Source: Halichondria panicea
Taxonomy: Eukaryota; Porifera; Demospongiae; Suberitida; Halichondriidae
Length of the DNA stretch: 64,000 bases
Reading direction: 5' to 3'
Assembly: GCF_963675165.1 (NCBI RefSeq)
Contig: NC_087393.1
Coordinates: 1,679,502 to 1,743,501 of the forward strand
Shown piece by piece: positions 37,937 through 47,859 of the stretch (positions within the stretch are counted from its first letter, which is position 1; every line of letters starts with the position of its first letter). The position numbers and the translations under genes were made by a program. The notes below the pieces were generated by a model. That model did no database searches, was not told the DNA's origin, and saw only the letters and a program-made list of their open reading frames with translations.

Positions 37937-38920
37937 TCACTCTGGGAAAGGCAACGTGTTCCAAACATGCAGCCCGTAATGGTCTTCAATCAGCTTCACA
38001 ACTGTGTTGTGTAGACGACTCGCCATTTGCAAAATGAAGCGTTGAAGGTTGACAATATCGCAGTAGTAGATCTGGAGAATGGATTCAGGTGGCTTCTCGT
38101 ACACTGCTTCAGCTCTTGTGTAGAAGGTGTAGACTTGTTCTGCAGCCAAAAGATCACTTTCATCCATTTGCTTCAAAAACACAGACTGATCTGGGAAATC
38201 AAAGAGAGCGCCATAGAGGAACGTTTTTTCATACTTTGAGTGAGCCAGCACACATCTCACACCATAAAGCAGCCGAGTGACGGTTTCAAGAGCTGTTGGG
38301 TTGTTTACGTTTAGGAGCGGCTCACTCTCAATTTTTACATTCGGTTTGTTGATAATACAGCTAAGCTTGATTGGGCCAAGCTTCAGCAATTCTTCGGCCA
38401 GATTCACTTTTACCAGGAAAAGGCGTTCCAAATACTTTGTAATTCCTTTGTCGCCATGGAAAACAGGTGTGCATCCTTTGCAAGCTTTTTTTGCATGATT
38501 ATCAAGAATATTTTTCCACTTGTCCGGCTCAAGCACAAGTTGGACACTGAGCTCCTGTGCTGTCTGAGGTGGCAACAATTTTTTCTGCTCCTTGTGCCAT
38601 TCTTCAAAAGCCTTCTCGAGTAGTTTAGTTGCTTGCTTCGGTGGTTGCGATTCGCTAGTGATGATCTCGATAAGCTTAAGAAACGTCTCCTCTAGGAAAT
38701 CTTGCACAAAGGCATCCCATTTCACAAACGCTCTAATGAAAGCACCTCCATATATTGCATATTGAGCTTCTTTTCTGTCCAATTCTGATCCAAATGTTGG
38801 AGGAAGTGGAAGCTTGGGGTTGGTCACTTTATTGATCAACTTGTGCTGGCCCCTGAGTTTTATGAAATCTTCGCGGAAAGCGGAGTACACTTTACTCTCT
38901 ACACTGGTGCCGTCAGCCAT
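37937..38920 (-). CDS. HEPN-domain protein, intronless
   Basis: A single uninterrupted frame of 327 aa starts at ATG 38920 (MADGTSVESK). A longer open frame upstream begins with TTG and is unlikely to be used. Helical segments dominate. Residues 58-80 (GGAFIRAFVKWDAFVQDFLE) look like the first helix of bacterial-type HEPN proteins. Residues 222-227 read RCVLAH, the Arg-x4-His motif that forms the RNase or nucleotide-binding site in HEPN families. No membrane segment or signal peptide is visible. It is the only intact copy in an array that contains fragments of the same gene. It differs from most nearby genes in lacking introns, which suggests retroposition or transfer. The role is unknown; RNA cleavage or scaffolding is possible from the family. 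The HEPN call rests on motif reading. Confidence 0.7.
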   Translation of the reverse strand: MADGTSVESKVYSAFREDFIKLRGQHKLINKVTNPKLPLPPTFGSELDRKEAQYAIYGGAFIRAFVKWDAFVQDFLEETFLKLIEIITSESQPPKQATKLLEKAFEEWHKEQKKLLPPQTAQELSVQLVLEPDKWKNILDNHAKKACKGCTPVFHGDKGITKYLERLFLVKVNLAEELLKLGPIKLSCIINKPNVKIESEPLLNVNNPTALETVTRLLYGVRCVLAHSKYEKTFLYGALFDFPDQSVFLKQMDESDLLAAEQVYTFYTRAEAVYEKPPESILQIYYCDIVNLQRFILQMASRLHNTVVKLIEDHYGLHVWNTLPFPE

Positions 38921-39656
38921 TCTTAAAGCAAGCCGTACAGTTGTCAACAATCAGCAATGCAATCGACAGTTTCTATTTGGTGGAACTGGAGCTAACTATT
39001 ATATACCCTGTAGTGAGCTGTATGAGCTGTATGCATGACCAATCAGCTTACAGTATTGGCCTGTCGTATGTACGTACATGCAAGCTGTAATGGATCCCTT
39101 ATAAGGAATATTGTGGCTAAATTTCCCACATTACTTTACCTTTTTTCTTTTTTCCTAGAACTATAGTTCTAGGACTGAGTATTTCATTTAAATATTACAA
39201 GGTATAATAATTATACTGTCTACATAAATCATACAATAGATTTTACTTTCAGTTTTGAACCACATTATTGTGTATTGCAAAGCAACCTTTCTAAGAAGTA
39301 GATCTATGCGACCATGCAATGGCAATAAATGACCCAAGTAACAATAATAACATTGCACTGCTATAATTATAGTTATAGCACAAGCTTTACCTTTCACATG
39401 CAGTACCAATTAAGCGTATAATAATTGATTAGCCCTGAAAATGACTGATGATTTTTAGCACTAAAAGTACTGATACACAAATAATAGAAAGAGGGGTGAC
39501 CTATAACCAATGATACTGTATTAGCTGGTTATTTTCGTATGGTGGAAATTTTCGTGAGAAAATTATTGTTAATTGATTCCTACACACAAGGCTAGATACC
39601 GGTAGGTGGTTGAGTATATCTCTACAGAATTTATTTTATGTTTGTGTACTGCACAG

Positions 39657-39872
39657 TGGTACTCTCAGTGGAATGGTCCAAACATGTATGAGGTGAGGAC
39701 TCGGCCATATTCTACAGCATTTTAGGATTATTCTGGTTCCCTAGTTGTCGTCTTGTTTTTCTGTGCATGGTCATGCTAACTAGACTCTTAGTGTCTTACT
39801 GAGACTATATATCACAACAGATCGATCCTCATTGGACCCTTTCACACAGCAAAGATTGTAAGCCATTCTCGT
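39657..39872 (+). pseudogene. ABCC exon 2 fragment, inverted copy
   Basis: Plus-strand TGGAATGGTCCAAACATGTA, then GAGGACTCGGCCATATTCTA and TCCTCATTGGACCCTTTCAC, match ABCC exon 2, ending at a preserved donor-like GTAAGCC. Internal deletions and stop codons show decay. Confidence 0.75.
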
Positions 39873-40192
39873 AATTTAATTGACTGTTACTTTATTCAAT
39901 ACATAATCTTCTCCAATTTCTGCTCAATGATTGTTCCTGCATGCACGCTTCTGAGAATCAATATTGATTCATAATTATAGTCTTTACTATTAGAGACAAA
40001 ATGTGGGTTGTATGGAAAGTAAAACTTTATATCTAGTAGCGTGTGGATGAGTTAGTAATACCTTGAAATATTTCAAAGAAATACTGGAAAAGGAATGCAA
40101 TATGCTGCGGTGTAATAGGAATAACCTTATAATCATGGTTATTCTAAGAATGATAATGTGGTGACGATAGGGTGCTTACTCAGACATGCAGG

Positions 40193-40246
40193 CGAGACAT
40201 GCAGGCGAGACATGCAGGCGAGACATGCAGGCGATGTACATGTATA
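40193..40246 (+). repeat. 13-bp minisatellite, about four units
   Basis: Tandem units of GAGACATGCAGGC. Related single or few units occur at about 34138-34165 (inverted), 36700-36718 and 43362-43408, always at the same place in each duplicated module. Confidence 0.85.
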
Positions 40247-40485
40247 CAGGAATTCAACTATAGCCACAATGAACTAAACCTGTGGCCTGAGTTCAGACAA
40301 GTGCACAAAATTGATTAACATGCTTGTAATGCACCATACAGATAATAAAGCAGGTGAAGCCTGCTTACATGGGTATAAGCTTTCATGGTATAGTATTACA
40401 GTGCATAATTATAATAATTAGTTGTTACCTTGTGCTATATCTATAACTATAGCAGAATAATAATTATGATATTCCATGAATGGTT

Positions 40486-40604
40486 GTAGTTGGGCGGAGT
40501 CCAACCCTATCAGTATACGATATTTATACTCTGCCTCAAGTATACCAATGGAACAAAAACGTGATATACCCAACCACTCGCAGAGGGTTGAACTCCGCCA
40601 ACTA
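40486..40604. mobile_element. Small MITE-like element
   Basis: The left end TAGTTGGGCGGAGTCCAACC and right end GGTTGAACTCCGCCAACTA form imperfect 20-bp TIRs around a 79-bp core. It is inserted in the inverted module, next to a GGTTGT target-like duplication that I cannot confirm. Confidence 0.6.
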
Positions 40605-41325
40605 GAATGGTTGTGTGTTGACATGTGCATGCATGCATGCATGCTTCTGAGAATCATAATTATAGTCTTTACTATTAGAGACAAAATATGGTTTGTATGG
40701 AAAGTAAAACTTTATAGATCTAGTAGCCTGTGTGGATGAGTTAGTAATACCTTGAAACATTTCAAAGAAATAGTGGAGAGGGAATGCAATATGCTGCGGT
40801 GTAACAGGAATAACCTTATAAGGTACCATTTACAGCTTCCGTATGACTAATGTACGTACACTATAAAATACTATTCCGAAAGCTGGGTGCATGGTGCCAA
40901 ATGCCTACAGTTCACCACAGGGTATCATTGGCTCCAGTGTACTGAAACTTTCATTGTTGTATCACTTTTATCAGTTAAAGCAGTCCATGAAAGTTTGCTA
41001 AAAAATAAACTGTTTGAGCAATCCAGTGCTTTGCTGCCTCTAAGTTTATCACCTGACTGAACTTCTGCAATCTGATTGGTCGAGACGGAATTCCGTCTTG
41101 GTAAATAAAACTGTGACAAGAGTGCTCAGACAGTCTTCCCAAAAGAAGGGCGGCTGATTCATGAGACTACTCTAAAGCATCTATGAGAATAATTGTATAA
41201 GATGTCGTACGGAGCCATTTGGCATCATAATTGTAATATAGACCTCATAATGCTATGCTCATGCACTGTTGTACTATAGTAAACTAGGATTGGCAAGATA
41301 GTGTAGATCTAGCATGGTAAGTTAA

Positions 41326-41556
41326 CAGGTGGACCTGTCTCTGCATGTGCTTCGAGGACTCGGCCATAATGTATAGGTCATACTATACCACAGAAAAACA
41401 ATACGGCAGCTGCTATAGGAACCCAGAATAATGCCATTATGGCCGAGTCCTTAAAGCACAGATACAGCTCCACCTCATGTTCGGATCCTGTTAACTCACC
41501 TTGGTAGATGGCATAGCCAGTGCAGTGGCAAGGGGAACAAGCAGCAGCAGCTGGAG
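41326..41556 (-). pseudogene. Rearranged ABCC exon 2/3 fragments
   Basis: A plus-strand scrap of exon 2 (41326-41372) is followed by a minus-strand exon 2 scrap (41385-41492) and a minus-strand exon 3 scrap (41500-41554, CTGCTGCTGCTTGTTCCCC). The snap-back arrangement shows local inversion. Confidence 0.65.
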
Positions 41557-41639
41557 AGAAGAGATCTATCAAATATGGCTTAATTACAATCTTTGCTGCA
41601 TAAAGGGGTTAAATGAGATAGTCTCTTAGTATATACGTG

Positions 41640-41825
41640 TATAGTATGACCACAGAAAACAACATGGCAGCTCCTAGAAACCAGAATAATGCCACATTAT
41701 GGCGGAGTCCTCAAAGCACAGAGTCTACGTATATGGAATATATATATATATGGGATGGTCCGAACATGCATGAGGTGGACCTACCTGAGACAGGTCCACC
41801 TCATGTTCGGACCATTCCACTGATA
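41640..41825 (-). pseudogene. ABCC exon 2 fragment forming a hairpin
   Basis: Minus-strand exon 2 scraps (41640-41722) are followed by ATGGTCCGAACATGCATGAG at about 41755, whose inverse recurs by 41816. A piece of exon 2 is therefore present in both orientations about 15 bp apart. Confidence 0.65.
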
Positions 41826-42084
41826 TGACATGACAGTAGTAAACAAACAAGGAAATCTCCAGTATTAAATGCAGTGAAACCATACATAACAAGATTTAAC
41901 TTACCCACAAGTCAATTTAAACTGGTCACTTTGCCAGAGAGCTTTGGTGTCACTTACATGCATGACCTTTCATAACCACCTCAGACAACATTGAAAAGGT
42001 CATCAATAGATCTAGTTTGGTTGGTTCTAGACTCATTTTCAGAGAGGACTGGGTTCCCACAGATAAATCAATGAAACACACATG

Positions 42085-42190
42085 AACTTTTGATATCTAA
42101 ACAGTATGTTCGCTTGTAGCCATTGTTGGTATTGTTTTCTTCTCTCTAGCTCTTTCCTTTTTCTCTTTCCGTCTTTGTTTTTCTTTTGAA
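42085..42190 (-). pseudogene. Fragment of the 3' end of the basic-protein gene at 44328
   Basis: The minus-strand Lys/Arg/Glu-rich stretch and TACAAGCGAACATACTG-type tail match the 3' coding end at 44328-44410 (KRRKEKKKK...ATSKQTI) with extra sequence. It shows that the array has also captured part of the neighbouring gene. Confidence 0.55.
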
Positions 42191-43777
42191 TAATAATAAA
42201 GGTGCCATTATGCCAGCATAATTCTCCAACGAGGGGGGGTTGGTCAGTATAATCAAAGATTCTATATGCTGGGCAATCAATAATCACCTGCAGAAAGCAG
42301 AGTGCATAATATTAGTGCCTTTGCCCATTAAATTTTATACACACAGCCTATGACAAATGACAGCAATTAATTGGTGTACTGGAGCCAATGATACTCTGCA
42401 TGTGGTGAGCTGTATTGGCATTTTGTGACCGATCAGCTTTTGGGGGTGTTTGGTATAATTATAAATGTCATGTAGTCACATGCAAGCTGTAAGGCCTTAG
42501 GGTATATACCTTATACGTTTATTCTTGTTAAAACCGCAGCATTGCATTTAATGACTCCAGCATTTCTTTGAACTGTTTCAAGGCACATAACTATAAGTTT
42601 CACTTTCCTTACAAACCACTCACAGTGAAGAATTCTCAGAAGCATGCATGCATAATTACTATAAAATCAATAACCAGCATAATAACATCATCATGACGCT
42701 GCTAGTTACAGAGAAAGAGTTGTCTTTTAGGAATCTATTAGCCCACTGACGAGTATTGAAAATGACAAGCGATTAGCATCAGCAAACTTTTGAGTACTAT
42801 ATGTGACAGGCTCTGGGAAAACCAGACTATTGGAGCAGAATTTAGTATTGAGCTACAGCTAAATTTATGCCTACAGTATAAAATCTCAAATAAAATGTTA
42901 TTGATGTATAAGTATCTACAGCCCTTCTACTACCTCTCTGTAAAATCTGATGCTCTAAATCCAACTCTTTCCATCGAAACGCTTCGTCCAAACTTTCGCT
43001 ATTACCTTATTTTTCCTAATTAAGCAATCTTTGAGAGCCGTTTTTCTCGATACTACATTTTACGGCTTCGAGTTTCCAACGCGCATAACTCAGGTATGAA
43101 ACTAGGTATGTGAAAACTAAGCATATCATTGTGTAGGCAATGCTCTGCTCTATCACTTGGTACATTAATCACCAAAATTTTAGTCTGCTCCAATAGTCTG
43201 GTTTTCCTAGAGCCTGTCACATATGATTATGCATTGGAAGAGGAAGGTGACGTATAGACCGTTGTCATGGAGATGGAGCATTGGGATAGAGAACTTTTTT
43301 ACAACCATGGTTATTCTAAGAATGATAGTGTGCTGATGATAACGTATTGCTTACTCCAGCATGTAGGCGAGACATGCAAGCCGAGACGTGCAGGCGAGAC
43401 ATCAGGCGATGTGCAGTAATTCCACCACAACCCATGCATGCAAGGAACTAAATTATACTTTCACCAAAATAAGTGGAGATCCACTAGTGATTAACATGGC
43501 ACCGTACAGTGTAAGACAACGTAAGTGATCACAATGAGGTCATAATTATACTGAACGAAATTTACATGCATGCTCAATGGCATCAACATGCATGAGCTAT
43601 AATTATAGGTATAGTAAGTGTGCTCTATAAAATTATGTACATTACCCGCCATATAATTATGTTACTTACACTATACACATGAATAATACTCAACATCACA
43701 CATCACTTTAAGTTTGATGCGTTTATACGTATGAAGATCAACGCACAATGATCCGTTTAGTGTTCATCCCAACCCCC

Positions 43778-43881
43778 ATCAGCTCACTATGGTGATAGCG
43801 AGAACGAGTGGAGTGAGGTCACCTTGGGATAGATGGTGTAGCACAGTGCAATATAGCGAGAGGAACGATCAGCAGCAGCTG
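43778..43881 (-). pseudogene. ABCC exon 3 fragment
   Basis: The minus-strand read CAGCTGCTGCTGATCGTTCC through CACTCGTTCTCGCTATCACC matches ABCC exon 3, with an internal deletion of about 20 bp. Confidence 0.7.
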
Positions 43882-44175
43882 GAAGGTGCTTAAATAAATA
43901 AAAGTGAATAAAATAGCCAATGAAATTACTACTGAATGACTTAATTACTGTATGAAGCCAATAGGATCCGTTACATTGAATGGGCAATCCCCTGATGAAG
44001 TGAAACCTGTTTATAACCACAAGTATTGTGTAATGGGGAGGGGTCTGTCCACTGGACCACACCCACCTCACTACTCATGATCTATAATACCGCAAGTTAC
44101 TCAGACAAAGGTTTGTAAAAATTGCTCAGTGCCCGAGAGCTTTGTATCAATCTAGAGATAGATCTATAAACTCTA

Positions 44176-44263
44176 TAGCCTCGTTCCCAGCCGAGTTGTC
44201 TTTAGCTACGCTGTATTTTTCAACTTCATTCTATTAAAAAAAATCGGCCTGGGGCTGAGGCTA
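44176..44263. repeat. Hairpin repeat, TAGCCTCG...CGAGGCTA family
   Basis: TAGCCTCGTTCCCAGCCGA and TCGGCCTGGGGCTGAGGCTA are imperfect inverse ends of an 88-bp unit. Related to 57660-57772 and to the loopless palindrome at 11221. Confidence 0.6.
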
Positions 44264-44327
44264 TAAACTCTACCGCTTCATTTTAGGGTTTCTACAGAAT
44301 CTCTCTTTTAAAACATACTTTTGGTAT

Positions 44328-44897
44328 CTAAATAGTTTGTTTGCTTGTAGCCATTGGCTTCTTCTCTTTAGCTTTTTTCTTTTTTTCTTTCCGTCTTTTG
44401 TTCTTCTCTTGAGCAGAAACCATTCTCTGACCTCTCACAAGTGTGCTACCATCGGGGTTCTCATTTATTCTGAAGCTTTTGTTGGGTGGAGCAGCAATAT
44501 CTGCTTCAGTGAGGGATGTATCAAGTTTTCTCTTTGACGAAACTGTTTGAGGCAGTTCCCTCATCAAGTGATGGTACCTTGCAGATTGCTTTAATTGGCG
44601 TTTCAAAAATGTCTCATGAACCGAATGCAGAGACCCTCTTTCTTCATCGACTAGATAGGTACTGGAATCAGACTGTACTTGCTTGGAGACGTGAGACCCA
44701 GGATCATTGGAATCTGATTCTTGATCCGCAGAACTTGAGTGGTTCTCCACATTGGGATTGCCATACAGTCGTTTGTGGTGTGCCTCTAAGACCTTGTCTT
44801 TAAACACTACATAAACAATCAATAGTCCAGATATAAATTGTAGAGGTTACATCAATGCTTTTACAGTTTATATCTCACCTTCTTCTCTGCTGGCCAT
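44328..44897 (-). CDS. Unrecognised small basic-tailed protein
   Basis: Two exons, 44879-44897 (MASREE) and 44328-44806, join in phase to 165 aa ending TSKQTI. The middle is Ser/Asp-rich and low complexity (SSSADQESDSNDPGS). The C-terminus is strongly basic (KNKRRKEKKKKAKEKK, about residues 140-155), consistent with a nuclear or nucleolar protein, which is inference. I do not recognise the family. The start codon lies in a unit that is tandemly duplicated just upstream (44889-44997). It is on the same strand as, and 226 bp downstream of, the GPANK1-like gene. A decayed copy of its 3' end lies at 42085-42190. Confidence 0.6.
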
Positions 44898-44997
44898 TCC
44901 ATTCTATTGTCATTTGGTAAATATGTCCATCTTACAAGCTAACTGCTGGCCATTCCATTCTATTGTCATTTGGTAAATATGTCCATCTTACAAGCTA
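44889..44997 (-). repeat. About 55-bp tandem duplication over a start codon
   Basis: The unit CTGCTGGCCATTCCATTCTA through ATCTTACAAGCTAA occurs twice back to back, near-identical. The first copy supplies the predicted ATG of the 44328 gene. The second supplies a spare upstream ATG in the same local context. Confidence 0.85.
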
Positions 44998-45087
44998 AAT
45001 ACAGCAAGTTTGTTTCACAGTAGTTACATTAATGATTAATACCATACAGTCCATACACATGCATGTACACACATAATTATACATAGA

Positions 45088-45097
45088 TTTATTTATT
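45088..45097 (-). terminator. Poly(A) signal of GPANK1-like gene
   Basis: Minus-strand AATAAATAAA about 26-35 nt after the stop codon. Confidence 0.65.
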
Positions 45098-45122
45098 ATG
45101 TCGTGGGGATAAAAATATAAGC

Positions 45123-46271
45123 TCAAAAATTAGCGTCAGTGTTAAGGTACTGTCTCATTCTCAGCTCCCATTGTTTGTCCTTTTTAGCTTCTCTTACAAT
45201 GTCCTTCTTCTTTAACTGTTTGGCATCCACAAAACACTCCTCGCTGGGCCTCCTTATAGCAGCTGTGTCTCCGGCCTCAAAATGAGTCACTCGAGCTTTA
45301 TCCTTCCCTTTAATACCAAATCCAAGTCGGTCTCTTTTGAGAACAGTCTTCACTGGAAACTGTTGACCTTGCTGCTCGGAGCCAAGACCTCCTTCCGGAT
45401 CCCAGCCTTCCCTGAGCAGCATTTGATAGCCTCTGTTCGACTGAGGGATGCCATAGACTGTGTGTACACCGGGTTGGTATTGACAGTTAAACTGGTGAAG
45501 TGTGGATGTGCCGTGCTTGTGTGGAATGTCTTGAGAAATTGTTAACTGGCAGATATCACAAAAATATGGTCCTCCATTTTCATTAGTGTCTTGAACACAA
45601 GCGTGAGATTCGACAGCGTTTTTATAAGAACTAGCGTCTTTATAAGAACTATTGTCTTTTGCTTCTGGTGAATCTTTATTATCTTCACAAGGTTCCAGGA
45701 GTTCAGCTATGTGAGTATGGCCAGCACTCAATGCAAGATCCACAGCATTCTGTCCTGAGCTGTCTACCATTTTTCTCCACTCTGCTCCGATACTCAACAA
45801 ATATCCAACTGTGTTCGTGTGTCCAGCATAAGCCGCACTCATCAGTAAAGTCCAACCAAAGTTATCAGTTATATTCACATTATAATGTCCCTTCGATAGA
45901 ACTAATCTTAACGAGTCCAACTCCCCATCTTGAGCAAAACGAAATACTTCACCGATTGTTGGCAATCTCTCCAACACCTTTGATTTTGGTTTAGCGATAG
46001 CTCGTCCCGTTCTTGATGGCTTCAGTTTTCTTTTACGCCGAGTAAAATTATGTTCTTGGGGCATCGAAAGTACCTCTTCATAAAACTGTTTAGCTTCTTT
46101 CCCACTCATAGTAGTCGACTGCTCAGGAGGAGAATTGTCTGTATTGTCCAATTGAGGGAGATTTCTGCTCGATCCTTGCTCAGGGTGGAACATGATAGCT
46201 CTTCCTGTGTCCAGAGGGAGAGTAGAGGCAAGATAGCTTCTTGTTCGCTTGGCCCAGTTCTCTTCTTCCAT
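45123..46271 (-). CDS. GPANK1: G-patch and ankyrin repeat protein (GPANK1-like)
   Basis: Single exon, 382 aa (human GPANK1 is about 356). Two ankyrin-like repeats lie at about residues 104-194 (WTLLMSAAYAGHTNTVGYLL). A C2H2-like segment (FCDICQLTISQDIPHKHGTS) is at about 237-256. A G-patch is at about 280-325 (GYQMLLREGWDPEGGLGS, followed by FPVKTVLKRDRLGFG and ARVTHF). This order and these motifs fit GPANK1. G-patch proteins usually bind RNA or activate DEAH helicases; the specific partner is unknown. ATG at 46271 has no competitor. It is divergent from the MOSMO-like gene, with 197 bp between the start codons. Confidence 0.88.
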   Translation of the reverse strand: MEEENWAKRTRSYLASTLPLDTGRAIMFHPEQGSSRNLPQLDNTDNSPPEQSTTMSGKEAKQFYEEVLSMPQEHNFTRRKRKLKPSRTGRAIAKPKSKVLERLPTIGEVFRFAQDGELDSLRLVLSKGHYNVNITDNFGWTLLMSAAYAGHTNTVGYLLSIGAEWRKMVDSSGQNAVDLALSAGHTHIAELLEPCEDNKDSPEAKDNSSYKDASSYKNAVESHACVQDTNENGGPYFCDICQLTISQDIPHKHGTSTLHQFNCQYQPGVHTVYGIPQSNRGYQMLLREGWDPEGGLGSEQQGQQFPVKTVLKRDRLGFGIKGKDKARVTHFEAGDTAAIRRPSEECFVDAKQLKKKDIVREAKKDKQWELRMRQYLNTDANF

Positions 46272-46468
46272 GGTGAAAGGTAATTATGTGGATGAAATAA
46301 GTATTAAACACCGTAAGGTCAACTTTTCTTTGATTTGGTAAAGAGCTTCAAATCAAAAGTTAGATCATGAAACTAAGTTCAAAGGTCATTATTTTCTACG
46401 TAACCCTTCTTGCGCTGAGTTAGTCAAGACAATAACAATACTCTAGAATAAAAACACATGAACACACT
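46272..46468. promoter_or_regulatory. Putative bidirectional promoter GPANK1-like/MOSMO-like
   Basis: Only 197 bp separate the two divergent start codons, so both promoters and 5' UTRs must fit here unless further 5' exons exist. No clear TATA pair is seen. Confidence 0.5.
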
Positions 46469-47496
46469 ATGGACAAGTACATTCTCGTCTGTGTCCTGCT
46501 GTTGATACTGGTGGAGATGCTCTGTGTGACAGCTGTATTTACAGCAGACTGGATTGTCTCCTATCAGTTTGGTGAGATGAGCACACGTGTTGACAGCACA
46601 TCAGCAGTGCCTACATGTTTGTGTCACTAGCAGCTACGTGGTAATGGCCCTACCTTAACACTAGTGCTGTGTTGATTAAACACATACGCTACTATAACCT
46701 CAACTTTCAGTTTGATACTGGTCCATTTCGTTCCTCCATCATGCTGTCCTGATTTAATACTGTAGGCGCTAGGCCTGTATCATTCCATAAATCCAAAAAC
46801 ATATTCTCTCTTTAGGTCGGCTGCGACACGGGCTCTATCATTTCTGCCACACCTACCCAGGGGAGGAGGAGTCCTGTGAGTTCCAGTACCAGCACATAGC
46901 CTGGACCACCAGCTCTCTCGGTATCGTTGGTGCTGTGGGGGTTATCGCCATCAGCATCAGTTTCCTGGTCATCAACCTCAAGAGGGATTTACCTGCCTTC
47001 GCTTCTACAGGCAAATGGGTGGCACTGATTGGACGTGAGTGCCTGAGTGGTATACTCTCACCTATATTATAGTTACAGCAAAACCTTTGACCTAAAGGGC
47101 CGCTTAAGGATGACAGTTTTTGTATGACAGTTTTTACTTAATACTGTGTGGGGTCCTTTTCAGGAAGTTCCATTGCACGCACGCACATGTATGCTCATGG
47201 GTCTGCACCACACACACACATTGTCTTTCTCCCCTCCACATGCTAACATAGCAACCACCACCCCCCTCCCACACACACACACAGTGATGCTGCTCTGTGT
47301 TGTGGGGATTGTCTTCCCTCTAGGTTTCTCAGCCAGTGAGTTTGGTGGACACTCGTACCTCCTCACCAGCCCCTACCAAGTGGGATACTCGTACGTGCTG
47401 TTCAATGTTGCCATAGTGACAGGGATAGCAGCAATGGTTGTGGGCAACAAAATGTTCTGGCCATTCTTCTCACGATTCTTCAATGCAGTCCGATGA
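46469..47496 (+). CDS. MOSMO-like four-span membrane protein
   Basis: Three exons (46469-46571, 46816-47034, 47285-47496) join to 177 aa, close to the 167 aa of vertebrate MOSMO (C16orf52). Four hydrophobic spans are visible: an N-terminal MDKYILVCVLLLILVEMLCV segment, one after AWTTSSLG, LMLLCVVGIVFPLGF, and YVLFNVAIVTGIAAM. The pattern MDK, DWI, FPLGFSASEFGG, then VGYSYVLF matches MOSMO. In vertebrates MOSMO dampens Smoothened surface levels with MEGF8 and MGRN1 (established knowledge). Whether that role exists in this animal is open. The claudin-like fold is the alternative reading. Confidence 0.75.
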
Positions 47497-47859
47497 AACT
47501 GAACACTGCGTTTTGTTCAACATATAATTATACTGCTCTCATTTTTAACTATGATCACTCAATCTCTCATCATTCACTCATTGAACGTAATTATTCCTTG
47601 TGCTTTAAAATTGATTCGTGAGAGCTATATTCATGTCAGCCATGCGTAAATTCCATACCACCTACTTTGTTTAAGTGGTTGTATGTATGTACAGAGGAAC
47701 CATTTTTTAGGTGAGCATTGCCTAGACTATGCACACCTACTATCAAAACACAGAACACATAATTATTTTGCTTATTGGTTAATAGTGAGAAATGAACTTC
47801 ATCGTCATAAAAAGGCAATTAATACGTAGAAGCAAACACCAAAACATACAACTGATCAG
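47497..47859. other. Spacer between convergent MOSMO-like and RPL38 genes
   Basis: 3' UTRs of two convergent genes. No other feature was recognised. Confidence 0.5.

Larger units (their letters stand above)
38921..44327. other. Decayed duplication array, right half
   Basis: No intact gene is seen. One module copy is inverted (about 39640-41170) and is roughly 90 percent similar by eye to the reverse complement of 33555-34215. Another is in the original orientation (about 41320-43890). Broken ABCC exons, minisatellite units and a MITE-like element are listed separately. Confidence 0.65.

Noticed and set aside
38921-38950. Ten extra N-terminal residues on the HEPN frame
   Set aside because: The longer frame begins with TTG; the first ATG is at 38920 and fits eukaryotic initiation.
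40193-40246. Short regularly repeated units resembling a CRISPR array
   Set aside because: The 13-bp units are contiguous without spacers in a eukaryotic genome, so this is a minisatellite.
42790-43023. Plus-strand 77-codon frame in the duplication array
   Set aside because: No homology recognised; it lies in sequence shared with non-coding parts of the module.
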